From assembly GCA_000224765.2 (NCBI GenBank), contig AGAU01000066.1, positions 1-64,000 on the forward strand: a stretch of DNA of 64,000 nucleotides, in the 5' to 3' direction. Every line of letters begins with the position of its first letter. Position 1 is the stretch's first letter. The stretch is from SAR324 cluster bacterium JCVI-SC AAA005 (GTDB taxonomy: Bacteria; SAR324; NAC60-12). The notes beneath the pieces are model-generated. The model had not been told where the DNA came from. It did no database searches and saw only the letters and a list, made by a program, of their open reading frames with translations. A program made the position numbers and the translations under genes. Positions 27,185 to 36,930 of the stretch are shown here, one piece after another.

Positions 27185-27593
27185 ACGCTCCCAAAGAAGT
27201 CAGCAAATGCTGGCAGATATAAACGTCACACCCTTCGTTGATATCCTCCTTGTTGTTCTTATCGCCTTCATCATTTCTGCTCCGTTAATTACTCGTTCAC
27301 TTCCAATTGAACTGCCGCAGGGTAATCTTCGTCAGGAAAATCCAGAAAATCAAACTGGAAATATGGTCGTTGCGGTGGATCAGAATGAGAAAATTTTCTT
27401 TCAGGAAAAAGACTACGATATCGCCAGTCTTGAAGCATATCTAGATAAGGAAAAGTCAATCCCTCGGAGCAGGGTGGTTTATCTGCAGTTGGATAGGCGT
27501 GTTGAACACGGATATCTGATCAAGTTGATGCTGGTATTTAAAAATTCGGGTTTTACAGAAGTTGGCCTAGCATTCAATGAAAAGGATCTTTGA
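27168..27593 (+). CDS. tolR: TolR / ExbD-type channel subunit
   Basis: The TolR partner of TolQ, 141 residues: one membrane segment near residues 22-42 with the proton-path Asp in DINVTPFVDILLVVLIAFII, followed by a periplasmic domain ending in a beta-alpha-beta fold. The usual next genes, tolA and tolB, are absent: lpxB begins inside the last codons of tolR. TolA and TolB would have to be elsewhere or be replaced. Confidence 0.9.
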   Translation: MRRRTRRSQRSQQMLADINVTPFVDILLVVLIAFIISAPLITRSLPIELPQGNLRQENPENQTGNMVVAVDQNEKIFFQEKDYDIASLEAYLDKEKSIPRSRVVYLQLDRRVEHGYLIKLMLVFKNSGFTEVGLAFNEKDL

Positions 27594-28738
27594 AATTCTT
27601 AAAATTACTAATGGTAGCAGGGGAGGCATCGGGGGACCAACACGGGGCTGAATTAATTCGCTTTCTTAGAGCAAGTGTGTCTAATCTAGAAATCTACGGA
27701 GTTGGTGGCCAAAAGATGTTAGCTCAGGGTTTGAGACCCTACTACATGCTTGATTCCTTACAAGTCCATGGATTTGTAGAGGTCTTACGTCATTTGCCTC
27801 GGCTTTATCAAATATTATGGAATCTAGTTGATTCGATTCGAGAGGAAAAACCTCATGCGCTACTTTTGGTTGATTATCCAGGTTTCAATCTGAAACTGGC
27901 TAAGAAAGCTAAGTCAATGGGTATTCCAGTCATGATGTTCAACAGCCCTCAAGTATGGGCTTGGCGCAAAGGTCGACTTAAACAGATCTGTGATTGCATT
28001 GACAAGTTGGTTGTTTTGTTTCCGTTTGAATTGGAACTATATGAGAATACTAGTGTTGAAGCAAATTTCTGGGGACATCCTCTTGTCAAAAAACGTCAAC
28101 CCGAAGAGACAGTATTAAGGTTCAGGGAAACCATCCTTACTGCTTCAGAAAATAAGGTGGTAACTCTAGCTCCTGGCAGTCGTCCAAGTGAGATGCACCA
28201 GCATTTACCTATCATATTGGAAGCGGTCAGGAGAGAAGAATTTCAGAATATTGACTTTGTTTTACCCTTGGCTGATGGCTTGGATTTTCAAGAAATTAAT
28301 GGTCAGTTGAGGGAAATGCCAATCAAAATCATGCAAGGGAAATTTGAGGAGTGTATAGAGGCCTCAGATGCAGCTATCGTCGCTTCGGGTACAGCAAGTC
28401 TGGAAGCGGGTTTAGCCATTGTACCTTATGTTTTGATCTACAGAGTTTCTCCAATAAGTTTCTGGATTGCTAAGAAGCTTGCTCTTGTTCCCTACCTTGG
28501 AATTTTAAATCTCTTGGCAAAAAAACAGGTTGTCAAAGAGTTACTTCAAGACGATTTCACCCCTGAAAATTTAATTAAAGAACTTAGACATATTTTGGAT
28601 GATGAAGCTGCGAATCAAACAATTAAAAATGAGATGGGGAGTGTACGTGAGATGTTAGGAGCCCCAGGGGCTTACCAAAGAGCTGCCGATGATTATCTTG
28701 AATACATTGTCAGAATCTACGGTCCAGGGACTTCTTGA
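27590..28738 (+). CDS. lpxB: Lipid-A-disaccharide synthase
   Basis: A GT19 glycosyltransferase that joins UDP-2,3-diacylglucosamine and lipid X into the lipid A disaccharide at the inner face of the inner membrane. Family marks are VAGEASGDQHGAELI, VDYPGFNLKLAKKA, YYxSPQVWAWRKGR-like FNSPQVWAWRKGR, LAPGSRPSEMHQHLP and SGTASLEAGL. Length 382 is normal. The likely start is a TTG whose last two bases are shared with the tolR stop codon; the next ATG at 27611 would remove the first beta strand. The product continues the lipid A pathway whose LpxH step is encoded at 38.7 kb. Confidence 0.92.
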   Translation: MKFLKLLMVAGEASGDQHGAELIRFLRASVSNLEIYGVGGQKMLAQGLRPYYMLDSLQVHGFVEVLRHLPRLYQILWNLVDSIREEKPHALLLVDYPGFNLKLAKKAKSMGIPVMMFNSPQVWAWRKGRLKQICDCIDKLVVLFPFELELYENTSVEANFWGHPLVKKRQPEETVLRFRETILTASENKVVTLAPGSRPSEMHQHLPIILEAVRREEFQNIDFVLPLADGLDFQEINGQLREMPIKIMQGKFEECIEASDAAIVASGTASLEAGLAIVPYVLIYRVSPISFWIAKKLALVPYLGILNLLAKKQVVKELLQDDFTPENLIKELRHILDDEAANQTIKNEMGSVREMLGAPGAYQRAADDYLEYIVRIYGPGTS

Positions 28739-28751
28739 ATATTTTGAAAAA

Positions 28752-29969
28752 TTACTCAGCAACATGACTGAAAAATGAAAAGATTTCCTTAGCGATCTTC
28801 TCCCTAGTATTTTTTTCTTGCTCAAGGAATAGCGCAAATTCCCACTCATCTTTCTTGCCTGCATATCCCACCAAACTATATATTCCTTTTAGTGATCCAG
28901 TCTTAGATTTTAATCCTTGATACTCTGAAAGTAGATTTGGATGCATTCGTAAAAGTTCCAATACTTTCAGCATGTCCTTCTCACTCAACCTATTCTTTCT
29001 AGATATCCCAGATGCTTCCACTAGGCTTATTTTTTCTTGGTTTACTCCCAATTTATCTTGCCACCAATTTTTCCAAGGTTTGATTGAACTTTCAAAATCA
29101 ATCGATGATTGCTCTCTTTCCAGTGACGCAGAGAGTAAAATTTGATTTGCAATAAAATTATTTGAATACTTTAGCATTGCTTGGAGAATTTCTTTCAGTG
29201 GTTTGGAATTTTTGTACTGAAAGATAAATTTGTCATTTTTCTGTGTTAGCGAATTTTTTATTTCCCCAGTAAATTCTAATTCATTTTCCTTCCAGATGGC
29301 TTGCATCAATTCACCTGAATATCGTTGTGCAAGAGAGGGATCTTGAGCTAGGTTGATTCGATGTTTGCCTGGGTTGATTTGCTTTCCCAGAGAAATTGTA
29401 AGTGGGGTAAGTGGAGTTTGCTTTTCAGCTGAAGTCAGGGTCCCATCTGTTTTCTTTTCGAGAGATACTGTGTTGAAATTGACCAATAAAGCTCCATTTA
29501 GGGCATCGTAGGGATTACGTGACCTCTCAACCCCATCTGCTTGAAGTGGAAATTTAAAAGCTGAGTTATCAAGTATTAAGTGTCTCATCTTTGATGGGAT
29601 TTTGCCTTTGAGCTCTCTACCTAAAATTTGTATCTCTTCAGAGACAAAAAATGGATCACCTAGGCCCCTGATTAACAAATCTTGATTGTCACGAAGGTAA
29701 ACCTCTGTCTTGAAATGATGATCCTCTCCCCACACGTCTAGAGCATATAGAGCCAGGGGAACCTTCAATGTCGAAGCTGGGATCCAATTTCTGTCAAGAT
29801 CACTCGTGTAATGTAAGCGAGGCTCACCGCTCTTAGCAATTAAGAGAACTCCTTTATGTATGTGCGGCTGAACTCTTTTTTCAAGAACAGCCCAATTTGG
29901 CTCGACTGCGAATGCCAGTCCCAAGAAAAATTGTGGTACCACAAGTATTATAATTTTCTTGACAGCCAT
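28752..29969 (-). CDS. D-alanyl-D-alanine carboxypeptidase/endopeptidase, PBP4 type (peptidase S13)
   Basis: A periplasmic low-molecular-weight penicillin-binding protein that trims or hydrolyses peptidoglycan cross-links. Three catalytic motifs are present: SxxK as STLK (S66-K69 from the chosen start), SxN within KYSNNFIAN, and KTG in SKTGSLKG. Start at 29969 gives a standard signal peptide, MAVKKIIILVVPQFFLGLAF; an upstream ATG at 30029 would add 20 residues before it. It is 27-87 bases after the GldG-like gene and is likely the last gene of that minus-strand operon, which could couple the exporter to wall remodelling. Confidence 0.85.
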   Translation of the reverse strand: MAVKKIIILVVPQFFLGLAFAVEPNWAVLEKRVQPHIHKGVLLIAKSGEPRLHYTSDLDRNWIPASTLKVPLALYALDVWGEDHHFKTEVYLRDNQDLLIRGLGDPFFVSEEIQILGRELKGKIPSKMRHLILDNSAFKFPLQADGVERSRNPYDALNGALLVNFNTVSLEKKTDGTLTSAEKQTPLTPLTISLGKQINPGKHRINLAQDPSLAQRYSGELMQAIWKENELEFTGEIKNSLTQKNDKFIFQYKNSKPLKEILQAMLKYSNNFIANQILLSASLEREQSSIDFESSIKPWKNWWQDKLGVNQEKISLVEASGISRKNRLSEKDMLKVLELLRMHPNLLSEYQGLKSKTGSLKGIYSLVGYAGKKDEWEFALFLEQEKNTREKIAKEIFSFFSHVAE

Positions 29970-30055
29970 GCGATAAAGCTTTTGTTGATTTATTGGCAGT
30001 CTAATCATGAAATGCGAGAAGCCTTTCATTTCTCAAAACCTCGAAAATTCATTTG

Positions 30056-31897
30056 TTAAGTTCTAACTCCGTTTGTCCGACGTCGATAAATCAAAAAACC
30101 TAAGATGCCTACAAAACCTGGAACGATTAACAGGTTTGCTAGAAGCAAATTATTACCAAGTTCTTCAATATCTTGTCTAAGGATCTTCCTGACTTCACGT
30201 AACTCACGCCGGGTTTGGCGTTCCTGTTCTCGAAAGCTAGCAATTTGATCTTGAACATCTCTGGGCAAGAGAATTTCCTTATCTCCTTTCTGAACGTCCT
30301 GAAGTAAATTATTTAACTCACTTTGGACTTTATCTAGGCTGGTTTGCAGTTGGTTTTCTTCCTGTTGGTATTTTATTTGGGCTTCTTGTTGAAGAGCTAG
30401 TACCCGAGTGAATGGACGTTGAAACTGTCCTCTGGAACGGATTTCACGCAAGGCATCGTTGCCACTCAAATATTCAATGATATTTAAAGCCAGGTTAAGA
30501 TTGTCATTGGTAGGTTGGACAATACTTTGACCAAGTAAGTTCAGTCTTTGAATTGAAAAACTGTCTGTCATCCAGTCAACGTCTGAAGCTAACAAAATGG
30601 TTCTTACTACTTCCGATTCCTTCACAAAGGATTCATCATTTACTCCTTCAGGTGTTCCCTCAGTAAACGCACTTTGAAAAGTGCCTTGAATTTGGGCCAG
30701 AAGTGTTCTTTGTTGCCCATCAACCTGAATGTTGCGAGCTATTTGCTCTGGGGTTCCAAGGCGTAGTTGAAACGCATCGATATTGCCGCTGTTCGGTGAG
30801 GTTTTGATCAAGGCTTCAAAGATAGTGGTAGCATTATCTAATGGCGATAAATTTCCCGCTTCAGCGAACAATAATTGCTCTAGTTGACTTGTAATTGGGT
30901 GCTGTTGGTCGAGTTGGCTTACACCAAGTGAAATCCATGGAGGGTATCTTAAAACTCCATTCTGACTGTTGACTGAGGTAGCAAGCTGGAGATCACCAAC
31001 TACTTGGTTTGAATTATAACTGACTCCCCAGTTCTCAAGTAATCTTGGCAAATCACTAGCAAAACTTTGTGGAGCTGGACCTCCTGTGGCGGCTTCGGTT
31101 CTAGCATTGGGGTCTAAAGCAATAAAAAGGTTTCCACCCTTCAGCACGTATTGATCAATCTGATAGAGTTGTTTATCAGAGAGATTTTTAGGATGTAGAA
31201 GCATTAGGAGATCAATATCATCTGGAATTGATCCTGATGGAGATTGTAAAAACTCTACATTAAAGAGTTTTTCAATTTCCTCTGATAAAGCCCAAGGTTC
31301 GCCACCTTGTCGCTGCATCATCAATTGTGGAATACCATTAATTGGAAGATCAGTCCAGATAGCGATCTTTGGTAATTTGGTTTCGTTAACTCTGTGGATT
31401 GCTAAAGTGATGTCATACTCTAAAAATTCCTGCCGCCTTGGATCAAAGAAAGGAATGGTCACTTCTTGATCAACTTGTACAAACGTGGCTCCAAAAAATA
31501 TGCTATCCCCATTAGGAAGTTTTGGTGCTTTAATTCCATAACGCGTTGCCCACTCTTCCTCCTCTGTATCAGGTTTCGGATCAAAGACTTCCAAAGTTAT
31601 TTTCCCAGAGGCAATCTTTTGATATTCACCCAACAATTCAACAACTCGCTGAGCATAGGTTTTTAGGTTTGGGGGCAATTGTTCATTTTGAAAGCTGAAA
31701 TAGAACTTAACGAGGACCGGATCTTTTAGATTTGTTAATATTTTTTTTGAACCATCTGAAATTGTGTAGAGTTTGTCAGTTGTCGCATCTAGTCGAAGAG
31801 GAACATGATGAGCGATCACGTTTATAGCAACTAGACAAACGAGCAGTAGCAGCAGAATGATACCATTCAAGGACCAACTCTTCATTTTACTTCGCAC
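30056..31897 (-). CDS. GldG-like ABC transporter auxiliary protein
   Basis: A 613-residue inner-membrane protein with one N-terminal membrane segment (about 11-30), a large periplasmic ABC_transp_aux domain (with LDATTDKLYTISDGSKKIL and the DALSKKQLYQIDQYVL-like LSDKQLYQIDQYVLKGGNL segment), a coiled coil near 500-585 and a C-terminal membrane segment (about 588-606). This is the architecture of GldG, which accompanies GldA and GldF. It starts with GTG after GAGGG located in the end of the permease gene. Outside gliding Bacteroidetes these trios are widespread and their cargo is unknown. Confidence 0.82.
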   Translation of the reverse strand: MRSKMKSWSLNGIILLLLLVCLVAINVIAHHVPLRLDATTDKLYTISDGSKKILTNLKDPVLVKFYFSFQNEQLPPNLKTYAQRVVELLGEYQKIASGKITLEVFDPKPDTEEEEWATRYGIKAPKLPNGDSIFFGATFVQVDQEVTIPFFDPRRQEFLEYDITLAIHRVNETKLPKIAIWTDLPINGIPQLMMQRQGGEPWALSEEIEKLFNVEFLQSPSGSIPDDIDLLMLLHPKNLSDKQLYQIDQYVLKGGNLFIALDPNARTEAATGGPAPQSFASDLPRLLENWGVSYNSNQVVGDLQLATSVNSQNGVLRYPPWISLGVSQLDQQHPITSQLEQLLFAEAGNLSPLDNATTIFEALIKTSPNSGNIDAFQLRLGTPEQIARNIQVDGQQRTLLAQIQGTFQSAFTEGTPEGVNDESFVKESEVVRTILLASDVDWMTDSFSIQRLNLLGQSIVQPTNDNLNLALNIIEYLSGNDALREIRSRGQFQRPFTRVLALQQEAQIKYQQEENQLQTSLDKVQSELNNLLQDVQKGDKEILLPRDVQDQIASFREQERQTRRELREVRKILRQDIEELGNNLLLANLLIVPGFVGILGFLIYRRRTNGVRT

Positions 31898-31901
31898 TAA
31901 T

Positions 31902-32636
31902 TTAACGTCCCTCGCTGGTTGTTATGATTCGAACATTCAGCAACAGCATAATTCCAATAATTGAACAGAAATAAGTTACATCTGCAAAATCAATCACACC
32001 TCTTTTGATAGCATCAAAATGAGTAGTGAAACTGAATTGATTGATTAAATCTGCAATCCAAACAGGAAATAAATTATTTAAAGATTCATTCAAAACTCCC
32101 CACCCCAAGAGCACTAAAATCAGGCAAATTACGACACTCAGAACAAAGCTAATCACCTGATTCTTCGTGAGAGCGGAAGTACAAATTGATATTGCTAGAT
32201 AAGCTCCTGCCATCAGAAAACTCCCTAAATATCCGGTAAAAATTGGTCCGGGATCTGGTTGCCCAAGATAATTGACTGTAATGATCATTGGAAAAGTCAG
32301 AAGTAGTGCCAGGCCAATAAAAATCCAACCAGCCAGAAATTTGCCTAAAACTACTGAGAATGGATGTATTGGGAAAGTTAGCAATAATTCATCTGTTCGT
32401 GCCTGACGTTCCTCAGCCCAGAGCCTCATTCCCACTGCAGGAATTAGGAAAAGATAGAGCCAGGGATGAAACAAGAAGAAAATCTCAAGGCTGGCTTGTT
32501 GTGAATCGTAAAAACCTCCCAAGAAAAATGTGCAACTGGTAGATGCCATCAAGAACACTATTATAAAAACATACGCAACTGGTGACCGAAAGTACGAATA
32601 TAATTCGCGTTCAAATATAGGAATTATTCCGCTCAT
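31902..32636 (-). CDS. ABC-2 type permease (GldF-like)
   Basis: The membrane subunit of the exporter: 244 residues with six predicted membrane segments, opening IFERELYSYFRSPVAYVFII, which is the GldF/ABC-2 signature, and the cytoplasmic loop RLWAEERQARTDELLLTFPI. It overlaps the ATPase gene by 4 bases and is followed 4 bases later by the GldG-like gene, giving a tight three-gene operon. Confidence 0.85.
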   Translation of the reverse strand: MSGIIPIFERELYSYFRSPVAYVFIIVFLMASTSCTFFLGGFYDSQQASLEIFFLFHPWLYLFLIPAVGMRLWAEERQARTDELLLTFPIHPFSVVLGKFLAGWIFIGLALLLTFPMIITVNYLGQPDPGPIFTGYLGSFLMAGAYLAISICTSALTKNQVISFVLSVVICLILVLLGWGVLNESLNNLFPVWIADLINQFSFTTHFDAIKRGVIDFADVTYFCSIIGIMLLLNVRIITTSEGR

Positions 32637-33574
32637 GGAACCTCCACTTTTGTCATTTGACGAAATACTTCATCTAAACGACCTTTCTCTACAGACATTT
32701 CTTCAATTTTGAATTTGTTTTGATCGAGGCACTCCTTGACTTCTTCCAAAATAAAGTTTCCTTGCTTTGCAAAAACAACAAATCCCAAAGTTTGGTCCTG
32801 AGAACTACTGATTTCAACTTTGTCTACTGAGGGAATTTCTAACAAAATTTGTTGAGCATCCTGATTGGATTGCACACTGATTTTCAAGTTAATTGCATTG
32901 TGGTAAGTAGACTTCGAAAGAAGTTCTTCGGGAGTTCCATCACCAACAATTTTCCCTTCGGAGAGAATGATTACTCTGGAGCAAATGGCCTCAACTTCCT
33001 CGAGAATATGGGTGGAAACTAAAATTGTCCTGTCTTCCTTGAGTTGACTGATTAGTTTTCGAACCTCGTGTTTTTGATTGGGGTCGAGACCATCAGTAGG
33101 TTCATCTAACAGCAAGACGGGTGGGTCATGAAGTAGAGATTGAGCAAGACATGTACGCTGGCGGTAGCCTTTTGAAAGAGTATCGATAAGTTGATTTCTT
33201 ACAGTTTTTAATGAGGTGTCTTCCAAAATTTTTTCAATCTGGAATTTTAGTCTTTTTCCATTTAGTCCCCTCACTTTCCCGACGAATCTCAAAAACTCCT
33301 CCACCTTCATCTCACCGTACGAAGGTGCACTCTCTGGAAGGTAACCAATAGCAGCCTGCGCTTTGATTGTTTCTTTGGTAATGCTGTAGCCACAGATAGA
33401 AGCATCTCCGCTGCTTGGTTGAAGATAACCTGTCAACATTTTCATGGTTGTAGATTTACCTGCACCGTTTGGTCCCAAGAAACCAAGAATCTCTTTTTTT
33501 TGAACTCGAAAAGAAACCTGATTCACAGCTTGAAACTTTCCAAAATTTCTTGATATTTCAACAACTTCAATCAT
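32633..33574 (-). CDS. ABC transporter ATPase (GldA/NatA-like)
   Basis: The ATP-hydrolysing subunit of the exporter, 313 residues. Walker A is GPNGAGKST (residues 34-42). The signature motif reads LSKGYRQRTCLA in place of LSGGQ, typical of the GldA/NatA/CcmA-like group. Walker B is LLLDEPTDGLDPNQ and the switch His is in STHILEEVEA. A C-terminal extension (about 225-313) matches the DUF4162-like tail of this group. It heads the minus-strand operon with permease, GldG-like subunit and PBP4-type peptidase. Confidence 0.9.
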   Translation of the reverse strand: MIEVVEISRNFGKFQAVNQVSFRVQKKEILGFLGPNGAGKSTTMKMLTGYLQPSSGDASICGYSITKETIKAQAAIGYLPESAPSYGEMKVEEFLRFVGKVRGLNGKRLKFQIEKILEDTSLKTVRNQLIDTLSKGYRQRTCLAQSLLHDPPVLLLDEPTDGLDPNQKHEVRKLISQLKEDRTILVSTHILEEVEAICSRVIILSEGKIVGDGTPEELLSKSTYHNAINLKISVQSNQDAQQILLEIPSVDKVEISSSQDQTLGFVVFAKQGNFILEEVKECLDQNKFKIEEMSVEKGRLDEVFRQMTKVEVP

Positions 33575-33752
33575 CAGTACAATTCATTTATAATGTGGTG
33601 CTCTTTCAGGAAAGCATCGTTTACGGATGTAATTTGAATTTTGAGAAATTACACTGCTTAGCAGTTATAATTAAATGGATTTTGTCCAAAAAAATAAAGC
33701 CCACACAGTAATTAGCTAATTTTGCAAGATTAATTGAAAGAAAGACTGAGAA

Positions 33753-34514
33753 GTGTTTGATCCAAAAAACCTAGTAAATCCCCATCTGGATGGAGATAGT
33801 TTTTTTGAAAAAAGGGGAGGTAGAGGTATTCTCCTCCTGCACGGCCTTACTGCGACGACTAACTCTGTTCGTCCCATAGCGAATTCACTCAGTGAACTTA
33901 ATTGGACTACATCTGCACCTTTGCTTCCGGGTCATGGAGACAGTCTTGAAAAATTATCAAAAACAACCTGGCGAGATTGGGCTAAGCGGACCGAACAATG
34001 CTGGCATCAACTAAATGAACAATGTGATGAAACTTTCATTGTTGGGGAATCTGCTGGAGGTCTGCTTGCACTTTGGCTTGGATGTTTACAGACTATTCGT
34101 CCAAAAAGTATGGTTCTTGTAGCCCCTGCCCTTCAATTAAATCTCAAAAATTGGGAAAAGCAAATGATTTGGCTGCTTTCATTATTCAAAAGTAGCTTTC
34201 CAAAAGCAAAAAAAACCAGAAGTTTACAATGGCAGGGTTACTCAGAACACTCCTTAAAAGCAATATTGCAATTGATTGATCTACAAAACCTAGTTTTGGA
34301 AATTCTCCCACAAATGCAGCAAAAGATTCTGGTTTTTGAAGGCGGACATGATGATGTGATCAGTCCTGAGGTAAGTAATCTTTTGCGGAAGCGAGCGTCA
34401 AGATCTGAAGTTCAATCTATATTTGTTAAGGAAGCAGGTCATCACCCGATGTTGGAACAAACTTCTCAAAAATATGTTTTATCAAGAATAGTAAATTTTC
34501 TTCAAAATAGTTAA
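33753..34514 (+). CDS. Alpha/beta hydrolase (carboxylesterase type)
   Basis: A 253-residue cytoplasmic serine hydrolase. The nucleophile is S100 in VGESAGG. The acid is in FEGGHDDVISPE and the His in KEAGHHPMLEQ, so the triad is complete. The oxyanion loop is LLHGLTATTNSVRPIAN. The short form with a small cap resembles Est30-type carboxylesterases and monoacylglycerol-lipase-like enzymes. The start is a GTG; no ATG is available nearby. It begins a plus-strand run reaching to the MsbA-like gene; substrate unknown. Confidence 0.8.
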   Translation: MFDPKNLVNPHLDGDSFFEKRGGRGILLLHGLTATTNSVRPIANSLSELNWTTSAPLLPGHGDSLEKLSKTTWRDWAKRTEQCWHQLNEQCDETFIVGESAGGLLALWLGCLQTIRPKSMVLVAPALQLNLKNWEKQMIWLLSLFKSSFPKAKKTRSLQWQGYSEHSLKAILQLIDLQNLVLEILPQMQQKILVFEGGHDDVISPEVSNLLRKRASRSEVQSIFVKEAGHHPMLEQTSQKYVLSRIVNFLQNS

Positions 34515-34535
34515 CGGAATTAGTTTTGGGGCAAC

Positions 34536-35069
34536 ATGGATCAAATCTCTGGGTATAATTTAAAAAAACTTTACTTACTCAGGCATGCTAAATCTTCTTG
34601 GGATAATCCAAATCTTGCTGATTTTGATCGGCCATTGAATAAAAGAGGCAAAGAGAATCTTTCCGGCCTAGCGAATCTTGCTGCAATGCTTAATCCACCC
34701 CCGGAATTGGTACTTACTTCACCTTCGAAGAGAACCCTTGAAACAGTAAAAGGATTTTGTCAAGGAATTCCGGGTCTCTTTACAATTGTGGAAGAAAAGA
34801 AACTTTACCACGCCACTAAAGAAGAAATTCTCTGTCGAATTAATAAAGTTCCAGAAAATATTAAATCACTTCTGATTGTTGGCCATAATCCTGGTTTAGA
34901 AGAATTTATTTCTTGGGCTGTGATGGGTTCCAAAAATCCAAATCGTCTGAAGATGACTACTAGTTCGTTTGTTCATTTGGCCTTGAATGTCCCTTCATGG
35001 TCTGAAATGGCGCCTCAGACTGCAACCCTACAAATAATGATCCCAGGCAGGTTTAGTTCAAAATTATGA
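34536..35069 (+). CDS. SixA-like phosphohistidine phosphatase
   Basis: A histidine-phosphatase-superfamily enzyme, 177 residues. The catalytic RHA motif is LLRHAKSSW (R16, H17), followed by the SixA-type DFDRPLNKRGKEN, the second Arg in TSPSKRTLET and the second His in IVGHNPGLEEF. SixA removes phosphate from phosphohistidine domains such as those of sensor proteins or the nitrogen PTS. No such partner is adjacent. It is longer than E. coli SixA (161) by a few C-terminal residues. Confidence 0.82.
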   Translation: MDQISGYNLKKLYLLRHAKSSWDNPNLADFDRPLNKRGKENLSGLANLAAMLNPPPELVLTSPSKRTLETVKGFCQGIPGLFTIVEEKKLYHATKEEILCRINKVPENIKSLLIVGHNPGLEEFISWAVMGSKNPNRLKMTTSSFVHLALNVPSWSEMAPQTATLQIMIPGRFSSKL

Positions 35070-35190
35070 AAATAAATTTTTATATACTAAGCCGAAAGAC
35101 TACAAGAGGCAAAGTAGACTTATTGCATTTTAATTGTTATTATAATTTCAATTTTTCGATAAAAATTTTAATGGCTTAATTGGTCTTCAC

Positions 35191-36930
35191 ATGACAAAGT
35201 CCCCTAGTTTTCGGGGCCTGTCTTGGCACGATTTGAAATCACACTCATCCCCTTTTATTGTCAACCGGATTCGCAAAGAATTGGGTTTGTCAAAGGTAGT
35301 TGCAGAGCTTCTCACACTTCGTCAACTCGAAAAGTTGGAAGAAATTGAAGCTTTTATGTATCCCCGCTCTGAGCATTGTTCAGATCCTTTCTTGATGGCT
35401 GATATGGAAATAGCTGTCGAGAGAATTTTAAAGGCTCTTAGCCAAGGGGAATCATTAGTTGTCTATGGAGATTATGATGTTGATGGTACTGCTGGTGCGG
35501 TCATTCTTTATCGATATCTCAAAAGAATCGGTCTTGAAGCTCATTATTTCATACCAGAGCGCTTGAAAGACGGCTATGGGCTTACTGAGACGACCTTAGT
35601 TGAGCTCAAAAGCCGAAAAACAGATCTAATTCTGACCGTTGACAACGGATCAACTGCAGTAGATGAAGCTCTAATTATTCGTGAACTCGGCATGGAATTG
35701 CTAATCACGGATCATCATCTTTTGGGTGATAAGATTCCAAATGCTACGGCAATGGTCAACCCCCACCAACCCAATTGCAAGTACCCATTCAAGGGTTTGT
35801 GTGGTACTGGTGTCGCTTATAAACTTTTACAAGCTTTAGATCAAACCTTGACAGAGAGAGGCTATTGGAAAGAGACAAGCTTCATTAGGCCAAATTTAAT
35901 GAGAGATTTGGATCTGGTATGCCTTGCCACGATAGCTGATAGAGTGCCTCTGACAGGTGAAAACCGATTTTTTGTTCAGGCTGGTTTAGAAGTGCTTAAC
36001 GAACAGCCCCGACCTGGACTTCAGGCATTGCTGCGCGCAAGTCACCAGCGAGGTCGAATCACCCCTACCACAATCAGTTTTAAAATTGCTCCAAAAATAA
36101 ATGCGGTGGGGCGACTCAGTGACCCGCGGATTGGAGCCCGCCTCCTTCTGTCACATTCTTTAAATGAAGCCAAACCCTATGTAGAGAAACTACTTCAATT
36201 AAACAGCGAACGGCAAACTATTGAGAGGGAAATTTTCCACAGTGCTCTGAGACAGGCTTCAGAGCAGACACACCTCAACGCAATCATTGTATTTGATGAG
36301 AACTGGCATCCAGGTGTAATGGGAAATATAGCAACTAAGATCTCTCGCCAATTTCAAAAAACCACATTAGCCCTTACACGAAACCAAGGTGAGCTTCTTG
36401 GAGGGAGTGCGCGTAGTTTAGATGGCTTTGACGTGCGCTCAGTACTTGAAAACTGTTCAGATGTCTTAGAAAGATTTGGTGGTCATCAGGCAGCTGCTGG
36501 ACTCAGCCTGATGGCGAAAAACATGGAAGCTTTTTGTGAACAATTTCAATATTTAATGAGTGAAAAAGAATCAGAAAAACAAATTGGTGAAAATTTTTTA
36601 GAAATAGAGACTTGGATAAATGAAGAAGACCTCAGCCCCCAACTGACCTGCAATTTACTAAGTTTTGCACCGTTTGGTACCAATAATCCTGAACCAGTAA
36701 TAGGAATTAGGAAGGCTAAACCTCATTCAATTTCATTGTTTGGTAATAATCACCTAAAATTTAATCTCATTAGTCATGATCAGGAATATGAAGTGGTTGC
36801 CTGGGATAGTTCGGATTGGTACCCCCACTTGGGAGGATATTTTGATATGGTGTTAAGTCCTCAAATTACTAGCAGGTTTAACCAGAATACTCTTCAATTT
36901 AGAGTGCTTGATTTAAGGCCAGTATCGTGA
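35191..36930 (+). CDS. recJ: Single-stranded-DNA exonuclease RecJ
   Basis: A 5'-3' exonuclease acting in RecF-type recombination, mismatch and base-excision repair, 579 residues. The DHH phosphoesterase motifs are YGDYDVDGTAG (near 90), DNGS, and LLITDHHLLGD (near 170), with GTGVAYKLL and the DHHA1 motif RSLDGFDVRSVL plus FGGHQAAAGL. The C-terminal OB domain is present (RLNQNTLQFRV-like tail). The start ATG follows a 121-base gap. Its stop overlaps the GTG start of the next gene by 4 bases. Confidence 0.93.
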   Translation: MTKSPSFRGLSWHDLKSHSSPFIVNRIRKELGLSKVVAELLTLRQLEKLEEIEAFMYPRSEHCSDPFLMADMEIAVERILKALSQGESLVVYGDYDVDGTAGAVILYRYLKRIGLEAHYFIPERLKDGYGLTETTLVELKSRKTDLILTVDNGSTAVDEALIIRELGMELLITDHHLLGDKIPNATAMVNPHQPNCKYPFKGLCGTGVAYKLLQALDQTLTERGYWKETSFIRPNLMRDLDLVCLATIADRVPLTGENRFFVQAGLEVLNEQPRPGLQALLRASHQRGRITPTTISFKIAPKINAVGRLSDPRIGARLLLSHSLNEAKPYVEKLLQLNSERQTIEREIFHSALRQASEQTHLNAIIVFDENWHPGVMGNIATKISRQFQKTTLALTRNQGELLGGSARSLDGFDVRSVLENCSDVLERFGGHQAAAGLSLMAKNMEAFCEQFQYLMSEKESEKQIGENFLEIETWINEEDLSPQLTCNLLSFAPFGTNNPEPVIGIRKAKPHSISLFGNNHLKFNLISHDQEYEVVAWDSSDWYPHLGGYFDMVLSPQITSRFNQNTLQFRVLDLRPVS

